A stretch of DNA of 64,000 bases from JACVRW01 sp963764665 (GTDB lineage: Bacteria; Actinomycetota; Thermoleophilia; Solirubrobacterales; Thermoleophilaceae), in NCBI GenBank assembly GCA_963764665.1, contig CAVXTL010000026.1, positions 124,001 to 188,000 of the forward strand, given 5' to 3'. This document shows, in pieces, positions 7,737-14,722 of the stretch (the first letter of the stretch is position 1; the number at the start of each line of letters is the position of its first letter). Under the pieces are notes generated by a model. The model searched no databases, was not told where the DNA came from, and saw only the letters and a program-made list of their open reading frames with translations. The translations under genes and the position numbers were made by a program.

Positions 7737-8663
7737 ATGACCACCGCCGCGACCGTCCCTCCGACCCACGGCGAGCTCGAGGGTGACGAGGCCTTCGAGA
7801 CGCTGAGGCAGGCCGGCCACCGGCGGCTGATCGCCGACGCGCTGATCCGCTTCCGCGCGGCTGATGGCTTCAGCCACTCGCGTGCGTTGGCGTTCCAGAT
7901 CACGCTGACCCTGCTTCCTGCGCTGATTGCCGCGGTGGGGCTGGCGGCTGCACTTGATCAGGAGGACTTCAGGCGCGTGGTGCAGGACACGGTCCGGGCG
8001 CTCGCCCCCGGCGCCGCGGGAGACATCCTCACGGACGCGCTGCGGCAGGGCTCGGCCAGCGCTCGCCGCGAGTCGGGCGAGACCGCGCTGATCGCCGGCG
8101 GCCTGGCGGCGGCCGTGGCCTGCACCACCGCCATGGCCCAGATCGAGAGGGGCGCCAACCGCATCTATGGCGTGGAGCGTGACCGGCCGTTCGCGCGCAA
8201 GTACCTGACCGCCCTGCTCTTGGCGATGTCGGCGGGACTGCTGGCCCTCCTCTCCCTGGTCGTGCTCATGGGAGGCGCGGCCATCCGCGACGCGGGCGAC
8301 TGGAGTGGGGGCCTCGACACCTTCTGGCGCATCGCCCGGTGGCCGCTGGGCCTGATCTTCGCCGCGGCCTCCGTGGCACTGCTCTTCGAGCACTCGCCGC
8401 GGAGGCGCCAGCCCGAGGCGTCCTGGCTCGCGTTCGGCGCGGCGGTGTCGGTCGTTCTATGGCTCGCGTTCATGGGGCTACTCGCCATCTACCTCGAGGC
8501 CGCCGACTCGTTCGGGGCCACCTACGGCCCGCTCGCCGGCACGATCGGGCTGCTGCTGTGGGCGTTCCTCACCGCGGTGGCGCTGTTCCTCGGCCTGGCG
8601 TTCGCCGCCCAGCTCGAGGCGGTCCGAGCGGGGGCGCCGGGGCCGCGTCGCGAGCAGGACTAG
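7737..8663 (+). CDS. YihY/UPF0761 family membrane protein, second copy
   Basis: A 308-aa YihY-family membrane protein. About 45 polar residues precede six hydrophobic helices; GFSHSRALAFQITLTLLPALIAAVG corresponds to the family's first helix and ATYGPLAGTIGLLLWAFLT to the last. The Tyr/Gly-Thr pattern YGPLAGT matches YGTFAGA of the other copy. The ATG at 7737 follows a 44-nt divergent spacer and yields family length. The stop shares CTAG with the convergent antiporter gene. Two divergent YihY paralogs within 3 kb suggest an old duplication. Confidence 0.85.
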   Translation: MTTAATVPPTHGELEGDEAFETLRQAGHRRLIADALIRFRAADGFSHSRALAFQITLTLLPALIAAVGLAAALDQEDFRRVVQDTVRALAPGAAGDILTDALRQGSASARRESGETALIAGGLAAAVACTTAMAQIERGANRIYGVERDRPFARKYLTALLLAMSAGLLALLSLVVLMGGAAIRDAGDWSGGLDTFWRIARWPLGLIFAAASVALLFEHSPRRRQPEASWLAFGAAVSVVLWLAFMGLLAIYLEAADSFGATYGPLAGTIGLLLWAFLTAVALFLGLAFAAQLEAVRAGAPGPRREQD

Positions 8664-9934
8664 GGGGCCACCCGGCGCGCGAACGGGGTGGCCGTCACGC
8701 CGTGGACGAACACGGACACCACCACGCAGGCGAGAGCCGTCCAGACCACGACGGTCGTATCCCCGGCGAGCACCCCCGTGCCGACGGCGACGGCGACGTA
8801 GTAGAGCGAGCCGATCCCGCGTACGCCGAACCAGGCCACAAACGCTCGCTCCTTCCAGTCCCGCTTCGATCCGAGCAACGAAAGGAACACCGCGGCGGGG
8901 CGGATGACCAGGAGCAGCACCGGCACCAGCAGCCAGCCCGACAGGCCCGGCGCGGCGAGCCCGTTCCAGCTGAGCATGCTCCCGATCAGGAGGATCACGG
9001 CGAGCTCGCCGAACTTCTCGACCACCTCGGCGCCGTCGTGCACACGGCGGTTGTGCTCGTGCGTGTGCTCGTGGCGGCGGAAGGCGACGCCCGCGGCGAA
9101 GGCGGCGAGGAACCCGTAGGCGCCCACCAGCTCCGTCAGCCCGTAGACCGTGAGCACCGCCGGCACGGACAGCCAGCCGTCGAAGTCCGTGGACAGCAGC
9201 TCACGGTCGCGAAGCCATACGGCCGCGCTCGCTATGCCGTAGCCGCCGAGCGCGCCGAGCGCGAGCCCGCCGAGCACGGCGTAGAGCACGTCGGCGGTAA
9301 GCCATTCGGCGACCCAGTCGCCGCCGTCCTGTGTGGCCACGAACACCCCGAGGAACAGAAACGGGAACGCCAACCCGTCGTTCAGGCCCGCCTCTCCCGT
9401 CAGTGAGAAGTTCGGCTCGCGCTCGTCCTCCTCTCCCGGCGGGCCGACCCCCACGTCGCCCGCGAGCACTGGGTCCGTGGGCGCGAGGATGGCGCCGAGC
9501 ATCAGGGCCACGCCCAGCGGGAGGCCCATCGCGTGGACGCCGAAGAGCGCGACCGCGCCGATCGTCAGCGGCATCGCCACGCCCAGCAGCCTCCAGACGA
9601 TGGACCAGGAGCGCAGCCCGATCGCGCGATCGAGCTTCAACCCGGTGCCGAAGAGCGCGATCACGATCGCCAGCTCGCTCACGGCTTCCAGCAGCTCGGC
9701 GTCCTCGATCGGATGCAGCCAGGCCACGTTCAGGAGGTCGATCACCGCGGCGGCGCCGATGCCGAGCCCGAGGTAGATCAGGCTGGCGGAGAACGCCCGC
9801 TCGTGCTGGTGCGAGAGAGCCGCCACGGCGGCGAAGAACGCCAGCCCGAGGAAGAGCAGCGCGATCGCGTGTGGATCCCCCGCGGAGAAGCCGGACTCGG
9901 CTGCGAACGGCTGTAGGCGGTCGTACGAGATCAA
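8660..9934 (-). CDS. CPA1-type sodium/proton antiporter
   Basis: A 424-aa membrane protein with about 12 hydrophobic segments. Hallmarks of monovalent cation:proton antiporters are seen: MLGAILAPTDPVLAGD (the TDP unwound helix) and LTGEAGLNDGLAFPF (the ND ion-binding pair). It would exchange Na+ or K+ for H+ at the cytoplasmic membrane. No cytosolic regulatory domain follows. The TTG start at 9934 is the only reasonable codon before the first helix. It converges with YihY-2 by a 4-nt stop overlap. Confidence 0.9.
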   Translation of the reverse strand: MISYDRLQPFAAESGFSAGDPHAIALLFLGLAFFAAVAALSHQHERAFSASLIYLGLGIGAAAVIDLLNVAWLHPIEDAELLEAVSELAIVIALFGTGLKLDRAIGLRSWSIVWRLLGVAMPLTIGAVALFGVHAMGLPLGVALMLGAILAPTDPVLAGDVGVGPPGEEDEREPNFSLTGEAGLNDGLAFPFLFLGVFVATQDGGDWVAEWLTADVLYAVLGGLALGALGGYGIASAAVWLRDRELLSTDFDGWLSVPAVLTVYGLTELVGAYGFLAAFAAGVAFRRHEHTHEHNRRVHDGAEVVEKFGELAVILLIGSMLSWNGLAAPGLSGWLLVPVLLLVIRPAAVFLSLLGSKRDWKERAFVAWFGVRGIGSLYYVAVAVGTGVLAGDTTVVVWTALACVVVSVFVHGVTATPFARRVAP

Positions 9935-10042
9935 AGAAAGAGCGTTCTGGGCGAGATCTTACGGCCCGCCTATGACTGCTCTAGTCTCGGACAGAGGGGG
10001 AGGGACGCTCGACTGGCACCCGACCGCACCTCGAGGAATCTC

Positions 10043-10189
10043 ATGAACACCAAGTTGAAGAACCTGATCCAGCGCATCGTCAGCTCGCCGGAGGGCGAGT
10101 CGGCGCACGTGCATTTCCACCAGGGCCCCCAGGGTCATCCGGCGGCGTGCCACGACCCGCGCTGCGCTTCACCGCACCTCAGCATCTAG
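10043..10189 (+). CDS. 48-aa His/Cys-rich peptide, uncharacterised
   Basis: A 48-codon ORF with ATG preceded by CGAGGAATCTC (AGGA, 7-nt spacing). The first 15 residues are basic and amphipathic (NTKLKNLIQRIV). The second half is crowded with metal-ligand residues: HVHFHQGPQGHPAACHDPRC, then ASPHL. Five His and two Cys in 24 residues suggest metal binding or a modified peptide. A TAGTCT box lies about 50 nt upstream. The stop is 4 nt before the ATG of the 453-aa gene, so the two are almost certainly one operon. No homolog family is recalled with certainty. Confidence 0.65.
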   Translation: MNTKLKNLIQRIVSSPEGESAHVHFHQGPQGHPAACHDPRCASPHLSI

Positions 10190-10193
10190 AACG

Positions 10194-11555
10194 ATGCCCG
10201 GCGCTTACTGGCCGCGGCCGTGGACCTGCGAGGACGGCGGGCCCATGCGCCGCTGCTGCGCCGACGGCGTGCCGGGTCTCGGAATTCGGCCGGGTGAGCG
10301 GCTCGAGGTCACGGCCGCGGCAGACGCCTTCGGCACCGACGTGCTCGTCAGGCGTGAGCCGGGAGAGCTGTACGCGCTGCGCCACGACATCGCCGCCCGC
10401 CGCCCGCTGGAGACTCCGGTGGAGGGCTGGGTGGAGCGCCTCGACCCCGAGACGCTCGCGGTCACGGCATCCACCCCCCGGCTGCCGGGCGGCGCGTACT
10501 GGCCGGGTGGAATGGCCGCGCACGCCAACGGCGACCTGCACATGGTCTTCGGGCGCTGGATCCACCGGATGACTCCGGACCTCGAGGTGCTGGCCTCGCA
10601 CCAGCTGCCGGTGCCGCGCCCGCACAACTCGTTCCAGGTGCTCGACGGCGGGGAGCTGGTGCTGAAGGACTGCGACGCGCCTGCGGGCCTCGAGCCCTCC
10701 ACCGTCTCCGTCCTCGATCCGGACACGCTGATGCCGGTGGCGCCGGCGCTGGCGCTTCCGGAGCCGTCGATCGCGCGGCTCGCGTCGGACGGCGAGAGCG
10801 TCATCGCCGTCGGCACGACCACGGTGTTCCAGCTGCGGCTCGACCGCCAGGCCGGCCGGCTCACGATCGACGACCGGTGGCACCCCTCCTACGGGCCGGC
10901 GCCCGGACGCAGCTACGGCTGGGACCCCGTGATCACCGACGAGCACGTCCTGTGGATGGACAACGGGCGCAACCACACGGATCGCACGATGGTGGGCACG
11001 GGCGAAGCGCCGGATCCAGTGCGGCTGTGGTGGGCCCGGCGGGACGACGACCAGGCCGTGCGCTCCGTGGAGATCAGCGGGCTGCCGTTCGGCACCGAGT
11101 CGAACCCGCCCGCGTGGGACCCGAGCAGCGGCGTGGTGATCGCCTACGACGCCGGCAACGCCGTCCTACGTGCCTGGCGGCTGGTGGGCGATGACCTCGA
11201 GCCGCTCTGGCGCCGCGACGGCTTCGCCCACGCCGGCCACCTCATCCTCTACCCGGACACCCGGGAGCTCGTGGTCCAGGACTGGAAGGACCAGGCGGCG
11301 ATGCGCCGTCCGTTCGTGCGGCGCACCCTCCAGCCCGTCCTTCAGGTGCTCTCCCAGTCCGCCGCGGCGCGCCGCGCGTCCCTGCGCACCGGCAGCGACC
11401 AGCTCGTGGTGCTCGATCTCGACACCGGAGAGGACAAGGCGCGCTGCCACGTGCCCTCCCCGAGCCAGGCATTCCTGTTCCCGGCGCCCGGCTTCGAGCG
11501 CGACGTCTACTACCAGTCCCTCACGACCATCGCGCGCGTCGCGGTGGTCTCCTGA
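10194..11555 (+). CDS. 453-aa uncharacterised propeller-like protein
   Basis: No signal peptide. The N-terminus is unusual: GAYWPRPW followed by a cluster CEDGGPMRRCCADG with three Cys in ten residues. The remainder has repeating four-strand units (WVERLDPETLAVTAS, YWPGGMAAHANGDLHMVFG, SVSVLDPDTLMPV, WDPSSGVVIAYDAGN) typical of a beta-propeller of the YncE/PQQ-like kind. It follows the 48-aa His/Cys-rich peptide by 4 nt. Role unknown; the close coupling suggests the peptide is a partner or substrate, which is only inference. Confidence 0.7.
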   Translation: MPGAYWPRPWTCEDGGPMRRCCADGVPGLGIRPGERLEVTAAADAFGTDVLVRREPGELYALRHDIAARRPLETPVEGWVERLDPETLAVTASTPRLPGGAYWPGGMAAHANGDLHMVFGRWIHRMTPDLEVLASHQLPVPRPHNSFQVLDGGELVLKDCDAPAGLEPSTVSVLDPDTLMPVAPALALPEPSIARLASDGESVIAVGTTTVFQLRLDRQAGRLTIDDRWHPSYGPAPGRSYGWDPVITDEHVLWMDNGRNHTDRTMVGTGEAPDPVRLWWARRDDDQAVRSVEISGLPFGTESNPPAWDPSSGVVIAYDAGNAVLRAWRLVGDDLEPLWRRDGFAHAGHLILYPDTRELVVQDWKDQAAMRRPFVRRTLQPVLQVLSQSAAARRASLRTGSDQLVVLDLDTGEDKARCHVPSPSQAFLFPAPGFERDVYYQSLTTIARVAVVS

Positions 11556-11558
11556 TCG

Positions 11559-11819
11559 CTAGGCCTCGACCAGCACGACCAGGGTCTCCGGCTTGACGCC
11601 GTCGTGCGCCATCGCGTCGGCGGCTTCCTGGGACTGCATCGCGGACTCGAACGCATCCATGTCAGGGACCTCGGCCACGATCGCCACACGGCTCGGGTTC
11701 TCGGGGTCGACGAAGGTCCTGACTGTCACGCCGAGGGGCCCGAAGAACTCCTCGCGCCTCCCTGAAGCAAGCCAGTGGTCCTTGTCATTGACCTCGTGGT
11801 ACGCGATCACAGTCGGCAT
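11559..11819 (-). CDS. Small alpha+beta barrel-like protein
   Basis: An 86-aa protein with the pattern beta-alpha-beta-beta-alpha-beta: TVIAYHEVNDKDHWL, VTVRTFVDPENPSRVAIVAEV, MDAFESAMQ, PETLVVLVEA. This fits the dimeric ferredoxin-like (ABM/DUF1330-type) fold; such small proteins are often sensors or monooxygenase-like subunits, but no catalytic residue can be assigned. Three nt separate its stop from that of the 453-aa gene. The ATG at 11819 is followed by plausible fold start. Confidence 0.65.
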   Translation of the reverse strand: MPTVIAYHEVNDKDHWLASGRREEFFGPLGVTVRTFVDPENPSRVAIVAEVPDMDAFESAMQSQEAADAMAHDGVKPETLVVLVEA

Positions 11820-11868
11820 TCAGTCTCCTTTTGTGGGATGAGGACCCGTGCGAAACGTCGGGCAAGGA

Positions 11869-11874
11869 TATGGT
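11869..11874 (+). promoter_or_regulatory. -10 box deciding the start at 11881
   Basis: TATGGT ends 6 nt before ATG 11881. Transcription would begin at the ATG, so the upstream GTG at 11848 is not used. Confidence 0.5.
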
Positions 11875-11880
11875 GGTGTG

Positions 11881-12396
11881 ATGGACCGCGCACACCAGGC
11901 ACTGCTCGCTGAGATCCGCCGCCGGCTGGACGAGACACGCGAGGACCGGAAGATCACCAACGTCGGCGGCTCGAACTACTGGGGGCCGTACGTCACCCGG
12001 GCGATCAACGAGCGGGAGGACGACGGACCGGCACTCGTGGGCTACATCCAGGACGTGCTCCGGAAGGCGAACGACTCCCAGGGTTGGAATGCGCTGCTGG
12101 AAGCCGACCGGCTCGACATCTCGTTCGAGGACATGGTCGTCAACGCCGTCGAGCCGATCAGAGGCCTGTTCACCGACGAGGACAGGGAGATCGCGGCCCG
12201 GTCGCTCGGTGAGCAATCGGCCGAGATCGCCCGTCGCCGCGAAAAGGCCGAGGCCACCGAGCTCAAGCGTGACCACCAGGTCCTCGCGGACATGGATGAC
12301 CGGCGCGCCGGTCAGGGGAAGGCCAAGCTGAGCGAGGCTCAGCGAGAGGGCGTGCTCGCCGAGCGCGCGGCGCGTAGGAGCCGGACCGCCGGCTAG
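11881..12396 (+). CDS. Uncharacterised charged helical protein
   Basis: A 171-aa soluble, highly charged protein. The middle contains KITNVGGSNYWGPYVTRAINE, and the C-terminal 60 residues are rich in Glu, Arg and Lys and probably helical (AEIARRREKAEATELKRD). The start at 11881 is supported by a TATGGT box 6 nt upstream; GTG 11848 in the same frame would add 11 residues. The stop shares CTAG with the reconstructed end of the broken gene on the other strand. No family recognised. Confidence 0.6.
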   Translation: MDRAHQALLAEIRRRLDETREDRKITNVGGSNYWGPYVTRAINEREDDGPALVGYIQDVLRKANDSQGWNALLEADRLDISFEDMVVNAVEPIRGLFTDEDREIAARSLGEQSAEIARRREKAEATELKRDHQVLADMDDRRAGQGKAKLSEAQREGVLAERAARRSRTAG

Positions 12397-13284
12397 GGAT
12401 CCGGTTCGCAGCCGACCTTGAGCTCGGCGAGCTGCAGGTTGGTGATCGGGGTTGCTGCTACCGAAGAGGAAGCTGTCCCCGGAGCTGCCCTCCCCCGAGG
12501 ACTTTCCGCCGATCGAGAAGAAATCGCCCCGAGCCGTGTTGAATGCGGCCACGCCCGCGGAGTTGAGCGGGAAGCTGAGGATGTCGGTCCTGCGCCAGGA
12601 TCGACCGGGAAGCTGCCGAACGCGGTCCCGCTCCCGAGGTCCTCGAAGATGTCCTGGCTAGTTCCTTCGTTGTGAGTTCAGGACCTCAGCCGGCGTGGAG
12701 ACGTCGGACAGGGAGTACGTCAGAGGGCCCGACTGATCGAAGCGCCTCAGTTGCAGCGTCACGGCCGCTGCCTGGCACGCGGAGGACACGTCGAAGCTGA
12801 AGAAGTTGCGGTGGTCGATGTCGCCAAATCTGCCCGCCAGGTAGTTCGCGTTGACGTCGTAGTTGCGGCCGTTTGCGCTCCACCAGCCCTGATTGTGCGA
12901 TGACCCCGGAAAGACGCTTTCCTCTGTGGTGAACGTGAACGTCGTGTCGGAGTCCGTGGTGAAGGTCTCGTTGGGGCTGCAGAACGGCTCACCCGGGTTC
13001 TCCGCGTCCTCGGCACAGACCGCGAAGTAGTACGTGGTCCCCGGCTCGAGTCCCTCGACCGGCTCCGACACGGGAACCGACTCCCCGGCTTCGAAGACGA
13101 AAGACCGGGTGGGTTCCTTGCTCCCACGATCCGGGCCGAGCCCGTACTCGACGAACCAGGTACCCGGGCCGCCTGTGGTGGACACGATCTTGCCGTTGAG
13201 CACGGCCGTGGTCTGCCTCACCTTTGACGCGGGTTGGCGAACGCCGACTGCGCAGCTCGAGACCGCCAGTCCGGCTAATGCCAC
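12393..13284 (-). pseudogene. FnIII lipoprotein-like gene broken by three frameshifts
   Basis: The N-terminal part reads LAGLAVSSC (lipobox-like) then a FnIII-like domain (VEGLEPGTTYYFAVC) and a beta-rich domain containing YSLSDVSTPAEVLNS, and stops at 12658. The expected continuation is present in other frames: NEGTSQDIFEDLGSGTAFGS (about 12590-12650), then DILSFPLNSAGVAAFN through FLFGSS (about 12455-12565), then TPITNLQLAELKVGC ending at a TAG at 12393. At least three single-base indels are needed. No ATG precedes the signal peptide; upstream codons HPKRLALVFG are in frame with only GTG 13284 or CTG available, so the start is also damaged. The order matches a known secreted beta-sandwich family with DVST and FSIGG motifs. 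Confidence 0.75.
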
Positions 13285-13360
13285 GCCGAAGACGAGCGCG
13301 AGACGCTTGGGATGAACTGCTGCGCGGATCAGCCGACCCTAAGGCCCGCGCCGAACGAAT

Positions 13361-13453
13361 TCAACGCTCTACGTCCTTCTTTCCTCCGAACTCCCTCCAG
13401 GCGAGCGCCGCGACGATGAGGATGGCGATGATGCTGATCACCAGCGTGGTCAT
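13361..13453 (-). CDS. 30-aa single-helix membrane peptide
   Basis: A 30-codon ORF: MTTLVISIIAILIVAALAW is one strong transmembrane helix, followed by a charged tail REFGGKKDVER. A perfect AGGAGG Shine-Dalgarno lies 5 nt before the ATG (CAGGAGGACTC), stronger than at almost any other gene here. It lies between the broken FnIII gene and the divergent MpaB-like gene. The combination of SD, TM helix and charged tail makes translation likely; function unknown. Confidence 0.65.
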   Translation of the reverse strand: MTTLVISIIAILIVAALAWREFGGKKDVER

Positions 13454-13525
13454 GAGTCCTCCTGTCGGGTCACTTCGGGACTACCCGGTACGTGGCGGGC
13501 AACACGCGGGCGTCGGCGTGTTTTC

Positions 13526-14683
13526 ATGTGGTTGATGGCGGTCCAGGCCGTTAGGCCCATTCCCACCGCGCTTCCCAACGCGGATCTCGCCGTCGAGCGC
13601 TACGGCGGCTTCGGCCGGCAGTGGCTCGACGGCATGTGGCGCGGCGACCCGCTGGCGGACGCCGTGGTCGCCGACGGCGCCCGGCTGGTGCGGCGGGCGA
13701 TCGCGGCGGGTGTCGAGGCGGTCGCGGACGCGCCCGAGCCGCTGGTCGCGCTGTTCGCCGAGCTAGACACGCGGCCCGGCTGGATGGACCCCGACCGGTG
13801 CGACCGGGCGGCCCGGCACCTCGTTAGGCAGGGCCGCGAGTACGGGCTCGTTCTCGGGGCGGCTTCGCTGCTGGCGGGTGCCCAGAACAGCATCGCCGGC
13901 AAGCCGCTCACCTTCACCGGCCGCTACGCGAGCAACGCGGCGGTGCGCTCGATCGAGGTGGCGTCATGGCTGATGGCGGTCACCACTCCGGGCGGACTGG
14001 GAAGGCACGCGCCTGGATTCGAGCGAACGGTGCGCGTGCGGATGATTCACGCGCACGTGCGCGCTCACCTGTCCCGCAGTCCCGACTGGGACGCCGAGGG
14101 GTGGGGGCTGCCGATCCCACAGCCCTACATGGCGTTTACCCTCGCGGAGTTCTGCTCGGTGGCGCTGCGGGCGATGGCGCAGCTAGGCGCCCGTTACAGC
14201 GACGACGAGCTCGAGGACATCCTGCATCTGTGGCGCTGCGTGGGCCACATCGTGGGCGTCGACCACGACTTCCTCCCGGTCACGCCGGACGACTACGCGC
14301 GCATCGAGGACCTCTACGCGCTCACCAGCCCGGGCGCCGACGACGGCGACCGCGCGTTCGTCGAGGCCCTGACGGAGTTCCAGGCGACCGAGCTCGGGCA
14401 GCTCCTCCCCCGAGCGTGGACGCCGGCGATCATGCGCGGGCTCCAGCGTGCGTTCGTCGGCGATGCGGTGGCCGACGACCTGGCGATCCCGGATACCTGG
14501 CTGAAGCACCTGCCGAAGGTGGTCGGCCCGCTCACGGCGCTGGTGAACGGAGCCCACGACACGCTTGTGCCCGGCGGCAAGGCTCGCCGGACCACGCGCG
14601 CCTTCAGGACGCGGGTGGAGGAGATGGAACGGCTGCGGACGGAGTACGCCGTGACGCACGAGCTGGTCGACGACGCGGCTTGA
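13526..14683 (+). CDS. MpaB/Lcp-like heme oxygenase-family protein (DUF2236)
   Basis: A 385-aa mostly helical protein of the DUF2236 family, which contains latex-clearing protein Lcp and MpaB. Visible family features are the N-terminal GDPLADAVVADGARLVRR, the central AAVRSIEVASWLMAVTTPGG and VRVRMIHAHVRAHLS (HxH candidate heme ligand region), and WRCVGHIVGVDHDFLP with a conserved His. Lcp relatives are b-type heme dioxygenases; the substrate here is unknown. There is no signal peptide. A hairpin AACACGC/GCGTGTT (13501-13522) lies just before the ATG. Confidence 0.82.
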   Translation: MWLMAVQAVRPIPTALPNADLAVERYGGFGRQWLDGMWRGDPLADAVVADGARLVRRAIAAGVEAVADAPEPLVALFAELDTRPGWMDPDRCDRAARHLVRQGREYGLVLGAASLLAGAQNSIAGKPLTFTGRYASNAAVRSIEVASWLMAVTTPGGLGRHAPGFERTVRVRMIHAHVRAHLSRSPDWDAEGWGLPIPQPYMAFTLAEFCSVALRAMAQLGARYSDDELEDILHLWRCVGHIVGVDHDFLPVTPDDYARIEDLYALTSPGADDGDRAFVEALTEFQATELGQLLPRAWTPAIMRGLQRAFVGDAVADDLAIPDTWLKHLPKVVGPLTALVNGAHDTLVPGGKARRTTRAFRTRVEEMERLRTEYAVTHELVDDAA

Positions 14684-14722
14684 GGGAGATGGAGAGGTCC
14701 GTCGAGCTACGCTGGCCGCCGG

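Noticed and set aside
13501..13522. AACACGC/GCGTGTT hairpin followed by TT
   Set aside because: Looks like a weak terminator but no plus-strand gene ends nearby; too short to call.
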